NCBI RefSeq assembly: GCF_000517545.1
Contig: NZ_BAIV01000004.1
Coordinates: forward strand, 62,001 to 126,000
Direction of reading: 5' to 3'
DNA length: 64,000 nt
DNA from: Bacteroides reticulotermitis JCM 10512
GTDB lineage: Bacteria; Bacteroidota; Bacteroidia; Bacteroidales; Bacteroidaceae
In this document: positions 39,590-49,154 of the stretch, piece after piece
Layout of the letters: each line of letters begins with the position of its first letter
Numbering within the stretch: position 1 is the stretch's first letter
Translations under genes and position numbers: made by a program
The notes under the pieces: model-generated
The model's database searches: none
Told to the model about the DNA's origin: nothing
The model's input: the letters and a program-made list of their open reading frames with translations, nothing else

Positions 39590-40777
39590 ATGGAAGCGGT
39601 GAACGTAAAACGACGGATACTCTTTTTTCACTATGAGTTTCCTGGTGGCGGTGGAGAACGAGTTACTAGAGATATTGCACACTATTTGCAGTTGTTTAAA
39701 TTCGAAACTTATGTGGTTACTTGTCATAAAAGAACGAATGTACCTTCAGGCATTAATGTACTGGAGTTGCCTAGTCAACATCTTAATTCCGATAAAAATG
39801 CAGATGCTATTATTCAACTGATATCTTCTTTATCAATTGATATCTTTATTATACCAGGATTTTTGCTGACACATTTGGGGCATATCAGAGACCGGACTAG
39901 TTGTAAGTTTGTTTATGTGCTTCATAATCTTCCTTTTTGGGAGGCTATTGCTAAATTGGAACGTAGGAAAAGACCTCAAAAATCATTACTAAAAACGTTG
40001 GAGTGGTATTTTCTGGGATATCCTAAAGCAGTCTGGTTTAAGCGATATAAAAAGGATTGTATTAGAAATTATGAAAAAGTTTATAATATAGTTGATGCTT
40101 ATGTCGTTTTGTGTGAGGGTTATAAGGAAGAGTTAATACAAACTCTCAAACTTCCAGAAAAACATAAAGTCCATGTTATATCTAATTCTGAGGGCAGAGT
40201 TGACTCTGTAAACCTGAATAAGAAGAAGCAGGTCTTGTTTGTTGGAAATTTGATCTATGAGAATAAGAGAGTGGACAGATTACTGGATATCTGGGAAATG
40301 ATTTATAAAAAGCTTCCTGATTGGGAGCTTGTGTTAGTTGGAGGAGGTAAAGAAAAAGAACCATTGCAAAAACGAGCCTCTCGTAAGCACTTGAAACGTG
40401 TGATTTTTGCTGGAGGTACTCAGGATGTTCGACCGTACTATCAAAATGCTTCTGTATTGTGTCTAACATCTACCTTTGAGGGTTGGCCTCTTTGTTTGAC
40501 AGAAGCTCAGGCTAATGGTGTTGTTCCTATTGCTTTTAACTGCTGTGCTGGAGTTCAAAAAATATTATCCCCTTCTGGGACTAATGGAGTACTTGTTCCC
40601 CCTTTTGATAAAGTGAGATTTGCAAGTGAACTTTATGATCTGCTTACATCTCCGGATAAAATTGAACGAATGCGTGACAATGTGTTGTTGAAATCACAGG
40701 ATTACGCGATGGATATTATTGGCCCCCAATGGAACGCTCTTTTAGAATCGTTGTTGATGGACTGTAACTCTAAATAG
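39590..40777 (+). CDS. Glycosyltransferase family 4
   Basis: This GT-B protein of about 395 residues has the acceptor-side motif HYEFPGGGGERVTRDIAHYL at the N-terminus and the donor site VLFVGNLIYENKRVDRLLD near residue 212. STFEGWPLCLTEAQANGVVP is near residue 295. The ATG at 39590 was chosen over the TTG at 39575. It follows the previous GT4 by seven bases and precedes the next by seven, forming a three-gene GT4 operon. The linkage made is unknown. Confidence 0.88.
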   Translation: MEAVNVKRRILFFHYEFPGGGGERVTRDIAHYLQLFKFETYVVTCHKRTNVPSGINVLELPSQHLNSDKNADAIIQLISSLSIDIFIIPGFLLTHLGHIRDRTSCKFVYVLHNLPFWEAIAKLERRKRPQKSLLKTLEWYFLGYPKAVWFKRYKKDCIRNYEKVYNIVDAYVVLCEGYKEELIQTLKLPEKHKVHVISNSEGRVDSVNLNKKKQVLFVGNLIYENKRVDRLLDIWEMIYKKLPDWELVLVGGGKEKEPLQKRASRKHLKRVIFAGGTQDVRPYYQNASVLCLTSTFEGWPLCLTEAQANGVVPIAFNCCAGVQKILSPSGTNGVLVPPFDKVRFASELYDLLTSPDKIERMRDNVLLKSQDYAMDIIGPQWNALLESLLMDCNSK

Positions 40778-40784
40778 TTTTTAT

Positions 40785-41909
40785 ATGAAGTTGGTTTTTC
40801 TTTCTCATGATAGTAATCATACTGGAGGAGCTCAAAAATGCTTGGTTGATTTATTTAAGGGGTTGAAATGTAAGTATCCACACTGCGAAATTTATGTTAT
40901 ATTTCCGAGTGAAGGGGAACTAATTGAAACTTGTGCGCCTTATATTGATGGATATAAGGTGATTCCTATGCCTTGGTGGTTGTTGGATAATAATAGAGTT
41001 ATCTCTTTTAGGAAGAAAGTTTCATTTGCTTTTAAAACTATTAAAAGAGTAATGAAAGTGGTACGCTATCTCCGGTTAATCAAGCCAGACTATGCTGTTA
41101 CTAATACAATTGTATTGCCTTATTTGGCTTTGTCCTGTAAGATTTTGTCCGTAAAGCATATCTGGTTTATCCACGAGATCCCTACTACATGGGGTGATCG
41201 TAAATTCGTTTTCTCTCTGGAAGGCATATTGAAGTTTATTGATTCTTTTTCTGCAAAGGTTGTAGTACCATCCAATTTCGCAAAATCTTTTTATACACAG
41301 GCAATTAGGATAAATAAAATAGATGTAATTACTCAAGCTGTTGATCTGGATGTGAGTTGCTCTTCTGTACAGGCCGAGCATAAACGATATACGATACTTT
41401 TGGTCGGCACCTTTGATTCTAATAAGGGACAGATGGAGTTATTGCAAGCGATAAAAAGCATAGTTGATTCTGGTAGAGATATAAGTTGTTATTTGGTGGG
41501 TTCTGATGCCGGTAATCTTTCAATCTGTAAGAAGTTTATTTCCACAAATGAGCTAGAAGATAATGTCACAATCGCTCCTTTTACAAATGACATATATGCA
41601 TATTACTTATTGGCTGATATACTTGTTGTTTGTTCCGGTTTTGAAACGTTTGGTCGTGTAGTGGTTGAGGCTCAGAAGTGTGGCTTACCTGCGATTCTTA
41701 CTGATGTAGGAGCTAATCCAGAGCGGATACAGGATGGCGTGAATGGTTTGTTGTATGCGAAGGGAGATATTGATGACTTAGTCTGCAAAATAGAAGTTTT
41801 GAGAGATAAATGTAAGCGCGATGAATTTGTAAAGCAAGTAAAACAAATCAAACTCGAGAAGTATAGTCTTGTCAGCTTTGCTTCTCAATTCTATGATTTG
41901 TTGAAATAG
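40785..41909 (+). CDS. Glycosyltransferase family 4
   Basis: This 374-residue GT-B enzyme starts with FLSHDSNHTGGAQKCLVDLF, the loop that positions the acceptor. The donor domain has LLVGTFDSNKGQMELLQAI near residue 205 and SGFETFGRVVVEAQKCGLP near 285. It is the third gene of the GT4 set and ends 10 bases before the convergent GT2 stop. No membrane segment is seen. Confidence 0.88.
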   Translation: MKLVFLSHDSNHTGGAQKCLVDLFKGLKCKYPHCEIYVIFPSEGELIETCAPYIDGYKVIPMPWWLLDNNRVISFRKKVSFAFKTIKRVMKVVRYLRLIKPDYAVTNTIVLPYLALSCKILSVKHIWFIHEIPTTWGDRKFVFSLEGILKFIDSFSAKVVVPSNFAKSFYTQAIRINKIDVITQAVDLDVSCSSVQAEHKRYTILLVGTFDSNKGQMELLQAIKSIVDSGRDISCYLVGSDAGNLSICKKFISTNELEDNVTIAPFTNDIYAYYLLADILVVCSGFETFGRVVVEAQKCGLPAILTDVGANPERIQDGVNGLLYAKGDIDDLVCKIEVLRDKCKRDEFVKQVKQIKLEKYSLVSFASQFYDLLK

Positions 41910-41919
41910 AAGAACGTTT

Positions 41920-42873
41920 TTATTGGTTCCTATTGCGATGTTTCATATATGATTTGACTCTTTGTCCAATAATGTAGGAGCAGAACGTAACATTAGCCTG
42001 TTGAGAAGATATTTTATATAGCTCTTTTCTTCTTTGTTTTGATACTGGATAGTACTTTATATGGCGATAAAAACTACTCTTGTCTATGATTTTCTGAGCC
42101 CAATTCAGTTGAATGTTTTTATATAAGAATCCTTTGATGAAGGAGATCTCGATAATAGCGTTCCCGTTTTCATCTCCTTTGAGAGTCGTGTTTTTATCAT
42201 GTTTTCTGAAATAGTTCAGTTTTTTTCTAATTTCGATTACATCTCCTTTTCTGCATTGTTCTATCCAAAAAAGCCAGTCTCCCGCATAACGCATTTTTTT
42301 GTATTCAGTCGTGATTGCAGATAGGCAATGCTCCTTTTTAAATAGAACCATGCTGGCATTATAGATTGAATTATGATGAAGTAAATGAGATTTAATGTAT
42401 TCATGGCTATTAAAAATATATGAAAGCCCATCTTCTTCCCATTTGTCAAATCCTTCAAGTTTAATTGGACTACTTGTTGCATCAATAATATGTGAACCAG
42501 TATAGCAAAGCTGTGCTTCTGGGTGTGTTTCTAATGCGTTAACTGTATATTCCAGAAATAAAGGGCTGGCATAATCGTCACTTTCTGCAATCCAGATGTA
42601 CTTACCTTTAGCTAGGTCTATTCCTTTTTCCCATTGAACGAAAGGGCTACCGCTATTCTCTGAATTTAATATGATATGAGAAATATGAGGATTGCTTTGA
42701 TAAGATGATAGAATTTCTTGACTATCGTCTGTGGAATGGTCATCTAATAAAATAATTTCATAATTAGTAAATGTTTGTTCTAAGATGGAATCTATTCTTT
42801 GGTGGAGATACTTTTTATGATTATAATTAGGGACAATAACACTTACTGTGGTTTTGTGGTTAACTTTTATCAT
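41920..42873 (-). CDS. Glycosyltransferase family 2
   Basis: This 317-residue GT-A protein starts with VSVIVPNYNHKKYLHQRIDSIL and has DDHSTDDS at about residues 41-48 and the metal site AESDDYASP near residue 95. The C-terminal region includes MRYAGDWLFWIEQC, common in GT2 proteins that build O-chains in Bacteroidota. It is a single gene on the minus strand with its own promoter, inserted between plus-strand operons. Confidence 0.88.
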   Translation of the reverse strand: MIKVNHKTTVSVIVPNYNHKKYLHQRIDSILEQTFTNYEIILLDDHSTDDSQEILSSYQSNPHISHIILNSENSGSPFVQWEKGIDLAKGKYIWIAESDDYASPLFLEYTVNALETHPEAQLCYTGSHIIDATSSPIKLEGFDKWEEDGLSYIFNSHEYIKSHLLHHNSIYNASMVLFKKEHCLSAITTEYKKMRYAGDWLFWIEQCRKGDVIEIRKKLNYFRKHDKNTTLKGDENGNAIIEISFIKGFLYKNIQLNWAQKIIDKSSFYRHIKYYPVSKQRRKELYKISSQQANVTFCSYIIGQRVKSYMKHRNRNQ

Positions 42874-42932
42874 GCTTTTGAAATAGAATATTAATTAATG
42901 CTTGCAGTTTTCCTGATTGTTATTAATGTGTG

Positions 42933-42940
42933 CAAATATA
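42933..42940 (-). promoter_or_regulatory. -7 box of the minus-strand GT2
   Basis: The minus strand reads TATATTTG, matching TAnnTTTG, 60 bases before the start at 42873. Confidence 0.5.
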
Positions 42941-42960
42941 CAAGAGTTTTATTGTATTTC

Positions 42961-42991
42961 TTTGAGCGGTACATTGTTTTTTATACATTTG
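42961..42991 (+). promoter_or_regulatory. Promoter of the GT2-fucosyltransferase operon
   Basis: TTTG at 42961-42964, a 19-base spacer and TACATTTG at 42984-42991 give a full Bacteroidota -33/-7 promoter, 27 bases before the GT2 start at 43018. It is one of the best matches in the window. Confidence 0.7.
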
Positions 42992-43017
42992 TTGAAATTA
43001 TCGTTATTTAATTAAGT

Positions 43018-43985
43018 ATGGAGAATACACTTCCATTAGTTTCTGTAGTCATTCCTGTTTATAACAGTGAACAGTATTTGGATAGATGTCTGCAGAGTGT
43101 TACTAATCAAAGCTATAAAAAACTAGAGATTATTGTTGTTAATGATGGTAGTGTTGATAGTTGTCCATCTATAATAAGAAAGTATGCCAAACAAGACTCT
43201 CGAGTGGTAATAATTGATAAAGAAAATGAGGGGCTTGTTGAGGTAGGAAAACTGGCGTAAGTGGTGCTCATGGCAAATATATCCAGTATTTGGATAGTGA
43301 TGATGCATTGATAGAAAATGCGATTGAACTTTTGTTGGACAAGGCAGAAAGTGTACAAGCAGATATGGTTGTTGCTCCTTTTAATTTTATTGAAGAGGGG
43401 AAAAGAAGGACGTCTGATATCTTTGAGTTTGAGCTGATGTCTGGTATACAATATTTGAAACAGATACTTAAATCGGAAGCGTATTGGACTGTTTGGTCGA
43501 AATTTCATTTGCGCTCTTTGTATTTTAATAATATTGAGAGTCTTGATATTGCTTTTGGAGAGGATGTTGTGCTTTCTAGTCAATTATTAATAAATTCGGA
43601 TAAGGTTGTTCCTATAGGCTCCCCTATTGTCGATTATTATGTATATCCATCCTCCATGTCTCATTGTCTTAATGATAAGGCATATCAAGATTTTGCTACC
43701 TACGTATCATGGTTTGATGACTATATCAAACGAAGAGAGCTGAGTGAAGAACTTGCTGAGGAGCTAGCTTTTTTTCATATAAAGAATACTATAACGCGTT
43801 TGCATTGGAGGAAAAATAAAGATACTGACAGAGAAATGAAACGTCTTGTGGAGGAAATACAGACCTATCCAAAGTTGACTCAAATATTATCAAGGCGCGA
43901 GAAGAAAATTGTATCTATTTATAAAGTATCAAGTTTATTGGGCTATTTGAAACTTTTATATTATAGTAAATGCGGCAAAATTTAA
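43018..43985 (+). CDS. Glycosyltransferase family 2, frame broken near 43251
   Basis: This GT-A enzyme of about 322 residues starts with LPLVSVVIPVYNSEQYLDRCL and NDGSVDSCP. The frame is lost in an A run (43248-43251); adding one A gives GKTGVSGAHGKYIQYLDSDDALIENAIELL, so the metal site DSDD lies just past the break near residue 98. The C-terminal half is helical and matches LPS-type GT2 proteins. It is followed at nine bases by the alpha-1,2-fucosyltransferase gene, so it likely adds the sugar that is then fucosylated. Confidence 0.87.
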
Positions 43986-43994
43986 AGGAGAAGT

Positions 43995-44908
43995 ATGCGA
44001 ACAATTAAAAGATGGAAAAGGAGCTTATATAAGAAGCTAGTAAAATATAAAGTTATAGCCCCTAAGGTGATAGTGCTTATGGACGGTGGTATATGCTCCC
44101 AAATGTTTCAATACCTAATTGGGCGAATATTTGAGGAAAAAGGTTATAAAGTTGTGTTTGATTTGACCTTTTATAAAGAGTGGGGAAGTGATATGAATAA
44201 CCATTTTGTTCGAAACTTCGATCTTTTAAAAGCGTTCCCGAACTTGAAAATGGAGATAGCTTCTGATCTAATGATCACTGTATATAAGCAGAAATATTTT
44301 AATCTGGGAAATAATACGTATGGTAAAGTTGATGACTTTTCATTTCTACAAAGAAAACCTCCTATTTATCTAGGTGGATATTATCATTTACCGTCTAGGA
44401 TTTGGCTGCCGACTTTTAAATCAATATTTAAGATTTTGGCTTCTGGCTTTGATGATTCTAATCAGCGAATGTGTTCTGAAATTGGGCAGCGTCATGCTTC
44501 TGTGGCTGTGCATGTAAGGCGTGGAGACTTAAAGAATGAGATCCCGGCATATGGAAAGCCTGCGTCAGTTGAATATTTTCGGCTAGCAATTTCCTATTTG
44601 TTTGAAAATGTAGAATCTCCATTCTTTTATTTTTCTCAGATGAACCGGAATGGGTATGTACTGATTTGATACCATGTTTAAACCTTGCTTTAAGTGAAGA
44701 TTGTAAGGTTGTAGATATTAATGGTTCCGATAAAGGCTACATGGATTTATTTCTTATTTCTCATTGTACACATCAAATAACAAGCAAAGGAACATTGGGG
44801 AAATATGGCGCTCTATTAAATGATAATATACGTAAAATAGTCGTATTATGTGATGATGAAATAGAATATCCATGGAAGGATATCTTTTGTAACCCAATAT
44901 TTCTATAG
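43995..44908 (+). CDS. Alpha-1,2-fucosyltransferase (GT11), frame broken near 44630-44634
   Basis: This protein of about 304 residues belongs to family GT11, which moves fucose from GDP-fucose to O-2 of a galactose. The N-terminus has VIVLMDGGICSQMFQYLIGR, the family's GG-x-GNQMFQY-like motif. The GDP-fucose motif HVRRGD is near residue 172. The frame is lost in a T run at 44630-44634; one extra T gives YFFSDEPEWVCTDLIPC, with the third motif TSKGTLGKYGALLN after it. Fuc-alpha-1,2-Gal is the H antigen, the acceptor for GT6 enzymes such as the convergent neighbour. Confidence 0.87.
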
Positions 44909-44952
44909 CTGGCTTCCTCATTATTGGTTAAAGTGATAATGAGGATCTTTAA

Positions 44953-45744
44953 TTAGGGGAGAGGGAAAAGCGTTTTCTTGATAATTTTTAGAATTTTGTT
45001 TCTCCATGATTCTTTTTTTCGTAAAAGGATATGGCCTCCATATTCTTCCTTGTTTTTGTCTCTTATTGTTATGATTTCTTCAAATGGGATGGACCATCCT
45101 TCTGGGTATAAATAGCCTGGCGATAGAGTGAGTGGTGGGTTTTTAAGAAAATATCTGTTAATATGTGATTCGTCATGCCATATTGCTACAATCTTATTGG
45201 ACTTATCTATATCTACCCATGATTTAATGGTTTCACAGAGTTGTAAATATGCTTTCGTGTATCCTCCGGAAAATCCTCCAGCATAATAATGTACTCCTTC
45301 TCCTTCGGGGATATATGCTTTTGAATTGTGGCGGCGTTCATATGTAAAATCATAATTATGCGAGTTGTAGAAACCTGGGTGTATTGTTCCCACAAATTGG
45401 TTCTTTCCTTTTTGAGGGATAATTTCATGCCCAACATTTTGCTTAAAGAGCAGGTTTGCATTGCAAAAGATCAAAAAATCAGTTTCTTGTAATAACTGTT
45501 GTTTTATTTGAAGAAACATGTGGAAGCGTTTTAATGTATTATCGGGCCATCCTAAATTTTTTTGTTTTATTCGATGAATATGCTTATTATTCTCTTCGTC
45601 ATACAATTTAAGGCTGTCTGTAAATACATAATATTCACGCGTGTAAGCTGGGGACTGCATGAGGTAGCGTTCTGCACTTAAATAAAAATCTTTCCAAAAA
45701 ATGCTGTATTTACCTGTGCAGATGTATAATATACCAATTCTCAT
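44953..45744 (-). CDS. GT6 family glycosyltransferase (blood-group A/B-type alpha-1,3-Gal/GalNAc transferase)
   Basis: This 263-residue protein is a soluble bacterial member of GT6, the family of the human ABO enzymes. Shared features are YVFTDS near residue 40, [10 protein letters not shown] near 73, [10 protein letters not shown] near 152 and [12 protein letters not shown] near 192. The DXD metal motif of mammalian enzymes is replaced by NAN (residues 95-97, FCNANLLF), as known for Bacteroides-type metal-independent GT6. It lacks the membrane anchor of the mammalian forms. It converges on the alpha-1,2-fucosyltransferase, as expected if it acts on Fuc-alpha-1,2-Gal. Donor choice (UDP-Gal or UDP-GalNAc) cannot be called. 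Confidence 0.88.
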   Translation of the reverse strand: MRIGILYICTGKYSIFWKDFYLSAERYLMQSPAYTREYYVFTDSLKLYDEENNKHIHRIKQKNLGWPDNTLKRFHMFLQIKQQLLQETDFLIFCNANLLFKQNVGHEIIPQKGKNQFVGTIHPGFYNSHNYDFTYERRHNSKAYIPEGEGVHYYAGGFSGGYTKAYLQLCETIKSWVDIDKSNKIVAIWHDESHINRYFLKNPPLTLSPGYLYPEGWSIPFEEIITIRDKNKEEYGGHILLRKKESWRNKILKIIKKTLFPLP

Positions 45745-45778
45745 TATATATACTTGTATGTTAAATCTATATTTTCAA

Positions 45779-45786
45779 CAAATATA
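45779..45786 (-). promoter_or_regulatory. -7 box of the GT6 gene
   Basis: The minus strand reads TATATTTG, matching TAnnTTTG, 35 bases before the start at 45744. Confidence 0.5.
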
Positions 45787-45935
45787 TAAAGAATTGTTTG
45801 GATAAGATTATTGTGTCTACCTTTTATTTTTCGTATTAACTCATTACATACATTTATTAGGTTTTTTATTATTTTGTCTTGATTGCTGCTTTGTTGATGA
45901 TTTTGCATTGTTTATCTTTCAAAAAAACTATTTTA

Positions 45936-45967
45936 TTTGGCTTTTCATATGCTTAGTTGTATATTTG
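45936..45967 (+). promoter_or_regulatory. Promoter of the polyprenyl-sugar decoration operon
   Basis: TTTG at 45936-45939, a 20-base spacer and TATATTTG at 45960-45967 match the full Bacteroidota promoter. It lies 21 bases before the EamA-like gene and probably drives all six genes to 51883. Confidence 0.7.
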
Positions 45968-45988
45968 CAGACTAAATAAAATTAACAA

Positions 45989-46360
45989 ATGGGTTATCTG
46001 TATGTTTTTCTAACCGTTTTGTTTACCGTTTATGGCCAAATTGTTCTAAAATGGAGAATTACTGATTTAAATTGGTCGCTAAATGTGAATGATGGGGGTA
46101 TGCAAATGCTGTTTTCATATTTGAAATTTTTGTTTGATCCATTAGTTTTTTCAGGATTTGCAAGTGCATTTATAGCTTCTATTTTCTGGATATTGGCCAT
46201 GACTAAGTTTGATATAACTTATGCTTATCCATTTATGTCTCTTTCCCCAGCATTGGTTTTTGTTCTTGGTGTTTTTGTTCTTGGTGAACCTTTTACAATC
46301 GGGAAACTTGTAGGATTAGTCGTTATTATAATTGGTATTTATATTACAGTGAAATTATAA
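45989..46360 (+). CDS. Small EamA/SMR-like transporter, candidate polyprenyl-phosphate-sugar flippase
   Basis: This 123-residue protein has four transmembrane helices and the half-size EamA build of ArnE/ArnF and SMR proteins. Conserved features are YGQIVLKW in helix 1, the FWILAMTKFDITYAYPFMSL segment between helices 2 and 3, and VLGEPFTIGKLVGLVVIIIGIYI at the end. The next gene makes a polyprenyl-phosphate sugar, so this is the natural flippase for it. It may work as a homodimer, because ArnE/F needs two subunits and only one is encoded here. Confidence 0.8.
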   Translation: MGYLYVFLTVLFTVYGQIVLKWRITDLNWSLNVNDGGMQMLFSYLKFLFDPLVFSGFASAFIASIFWILAMTKFDITYAYPFMSLSPALVFVLGVFVLGEPFTIGKLVGLVVIIIGIYITVKL

Positions 46361-46399
46361 ATATTTTGTTGAGCAGTACTAAACATATATTGATAAAAG

Positions 46400-47334
46400 A
46401 TGGAAATCAGTGTTGTATCTCCTGTTTATAAGGCAGAAAATTTTGTCATGGAATTGGTCAGGCAAATTATTGACAATGTGGAAAGGCTGTCTTCTGATTT
46501 TGAAATTATACTAGTCAATGACGCCTCTCCTGATAAGTCGTGGCAAGAAATCTCAAAAATCTGCAAGAATGATAAACGAGTAAAAGGAATTAATCTGAGT
46601 CGTAATTTTGGGCAACATTATGCTATTACGGCTGGATTGAATTTCGCTCAAGGTGAATGGGTGGTTGTGATGGATTGTGATTTGCAAGATCGGCCAGATG
46701 AAATTCCTAATTTGTATAGACAGGCATTAGAGGTTGGGATTCTGTATTTGCTCAAAGGACAGAGCGGAAGGATTCTTTTTTTAAACGAATGTCATCAAAA
46801 TGCTTTTATGCGCTATTTAGTTATTTGACAGAGACACGGCAGGATAGTAGTGTTGCTAATTTTGGGATTTATAATCGAAAGGTAGTAACTGCTATTTTAT
46901 CTATGCAGGATAGCGTGCGTTATTTCCCGACAATGGCACAGTGGGTTGGATATAATAAGTATTACTTGCCGGTTCGTCACTCTGAGCGATTGGAGGGGGC
47001 TTCAAGTTACAGTATGAGGAGATTACTTAAATTGGCATTTGACAATATTATAGCTTTTTCGGATAAACCTTTAAGGTTAGTCGTGAAATTTGGCTTTATA
47101 CTCTCGTTCTTGTCTCTGTGCATAGCTTCTTATTTTCTTGTAAGATATATGTTGGGTGACATTAATGTAATTGGGTTTGCGAGTCTAATCGTTTCTATTT
47201 GGTTTTTATCGGGTATGATAGTTATGTTGATTGGAATTGTGGGCATATATATAGGAAAGGTTTTCGATAACACAAAAAAAAGGCCTGTGTTTATAATAAA
47301 AGAGGAGTTGAATATATGCCAATCGAACGATTAA
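46400..47334 (+). CDS. GtrB/DPM1-like polyprenyl-phosphate glycosyltransferase, frame broken near 46732
   Basis: This GT2-type enzyme of about 311 residues loads a sugar onto undecaprenyl phosphate. It has ISVVSPVYKAENFV, VNDASPDKSW and the metal motif VMDCDLQDRPDEIP near residue 97. Two transmembrane helices (residues about 230 to 295) end the protein, as in GtrB and ArnC. The frame breaks at about 46732; one G restored gives LEGWDSVFAQRTERKDSFFKRMSS, the family's usual sequence. The following wecD/wecE genes point to a 4-amino-4,6-dideoxyhexose as its sugar. Confidence 0.88.
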
Positions 47335-48011
47335 GCTGGGATAGTCAGTTCTTTGGAATAGAGGTCGGAAGTACTAGTCGAAAACAATTACTAGCCGTAT
47401 CAGATGATGAGATTAATAAGTATGATTTGTTGTATCTTATGGAAGAGAATCCTGTAGAGGGAGATACATTTCTGTTGGATAGGAATAATCTATTAGTCGA
47501 CTGTAAACTGATTTATTCAAAGCGGGTATCAAACTTAGCCTTTTTTACTCATTATGTAATAAATGAATGTAAGGATTATTGCATGGTATCTGAACAGTTA
47601 TATCAGCTTGCATATCTTAGTGGGGAATACTCTCGATATAAATTAGACACAAACTTTGCTCTAGATAAGTTTGAAAAAATGTATAGGATGTGGGTTGATA
47701 ATTCTATCTCTGGAGAAATGGCGGATTATTTATATTATATAGAAGACAGAGGAAGAATTTGTGCTTTTGTTACTTTGAAAATAACGTCTGAAAAAGGTGT
47801 AATTGGATTAATCGCGACTGATGAATATGCTCGTGGTAAAGGATTTGGAAAAGCGCTTGTGTTGAAATGTGAGCAGACTTTGAGATTGAAAAGAATTAGA
47901 CTATTGGAGGTCGCTACACAGATCAACAATCATATAGCGTGCAAATTTTATGAAAAATGTGGCATGAGTGTGGTAGAGCGAACTTTCATCTATCATAGTT
48001 GGAAATATTAA
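47316..48011 (+). CDS. wecD: GNAT acetyltransferase, WecD-like (dTDP-4-amino-4,6-dideoxyhexose N-acetyltransferase)
   Basis: This 231-residue protein has a poorly conserved N-terminal half starting with RLSWDSQFFG, as WecD does, and a C-terminal GNAT fold. The acetyl-CoA loop is ARGKGFGKAL near residue 171, and EVATQINNHIACKFYEKCG near residue 200 matches the WecD signature. It overlaps the GtrB-like gene by 19 bases and precedes wecE by 12. WecD acetylates dTDP-Fuc4N to dTDP-Fuc4NAc. The symbol is given by family and context; the exact isomer is not proven. Confidence 0.78.
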   Translation: MPIERLSWDSQFFGIEVGSTSRKQLLAVSDDEINKYDLLYLMEENPVEGDTFLLDRNNLLVDCKLIYSKRVSNLAFFTHYVINECKDYCMVSEQLYQLAYLSGEYSRYKLDTNFALDKFEKMYRMWVDNSISGEMADYLYYIEDRGRICAFVTLKITSEKGVIGLIATDEYARGKGFGKALVLKCEQTLRLKRIRLLEVATQINNHIACKFYEKCGMSVVERTFIYHSWKY

Positions 48012-48023
48012 ACAGAGATTGTT

Positions 48024-49141
48024 ATGACTAAAGTTCCATTTAATAAACCTTATTTAACCGGGAAGGAAGCGCATTATATTTACCAAGCTGTATATAGTGG
48101 TAAGATCTCAGGCAATGGTATATTTACAAAAAAATGTCAAGAGTTTTTTGAAAATCGCTACGGATTTAAGAAGTCATTATTGACAACTTCTTGCACTGAT
48201 GCTTTGGAGATGTGTGCTATATTGGCTGAAATTCAGCCAGGTGATGAAGTAATAGTTCCTTCATATACTTTTGTGTCAACGGCGTTGGCCTTTGTTCGAC
48301 AGGGAGCCAAGATCGTGTTTGCTGATAGTTGCCCTGATAATCCGAATATTGACGCTTCACACATTGAAGAGTTGATTACTCCTAATACAAAAGCAATTGT
48401 TCCTGTACATTATGCAGGAGTAGCTTGCGATATGGATCCTATTATGGACTTGGCTCGGAAATATAATCTTTTAGTTATTGAGGACGCTGCTCAGGCCATT
48501 GATTCCTATTATAAGGGAAGGCCTTTGGGGAGCATCGGGCATTTGGCAGCTTTTTCATTTCACGAAACCAAAAATATTATATCAGGCGAGGGAGGAATGT
48601 TGGCTATTAATGAAGAGCGTTTCATTCGTCGTGCAGAAATTATTTGGGAGAAAGGGACTAATCGTGCCGAATTTTTTCGTGGAGAAGTTAATAAGTACGG
48701 TTGGGTCGATACGGGAAGTTCTTTTTTGCCTTCAGAGGTTATTGCAGCATTCTTGTGGGCTCAATTGGAAAACCTAGAGAATATTCAACAGCGTAGGAGG
48801 GAGCTTTGGAATCGGTATAATGATGTCTTTTCAGCAGTAGTCTTACCGCGGATCACTTTACCCAATATTCCAAGTTACGCAACTAATAATGCTCATATGT
48901 ACTACTTGATTTGTCAGTCGTTAGAACAGCGTACAGAATTAATCAAGAAGCTAAAGGAAAAAGGAATTCTGGCAGTATTTCATTATTTATCACTACATAG
49001 TAGTGAGTATTATCGAGATAAGCATGATGCAGAGTGTTGAGTAATGCGGATCACTTTGCCGAATGCTTGGTGCGTTTACCAATGTTTTATGAATTGACAA
49101 ACGATGAGGTGGACGAAATTGCCCATCTTGTTAGCGGTTAA
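48024..49141 (+). CDS. wecE: dTDP-4-amino-4,6-dideoxygalactose transaminase (WecE/RffA), frame broken near 49030
   Basis: This PLP enzyme of about 372 residues converts dTDP-4-keto-6-deoxyglucose to dTDP-Fuc4N with glutamate. Along its length it is very similar to E. coli WecE: PSYTFVSTALAFV, VPVHYAGVACDMDPIM, the PLP Lys in FSFHETKN near residue 182, and EKGTNRAEFFRGEV near residue 213. The frame breaks at about 49030, after DKHD; with one base restored the C-terminus reads VLSNADHFAECLVRLPMFYEL. No rmlA or rmlB is in the window, so the dTDP-sugar must come from elsewhere. Confidence 0.9.
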
Positions 49142-49154
49142 TATAAAATTTCTG

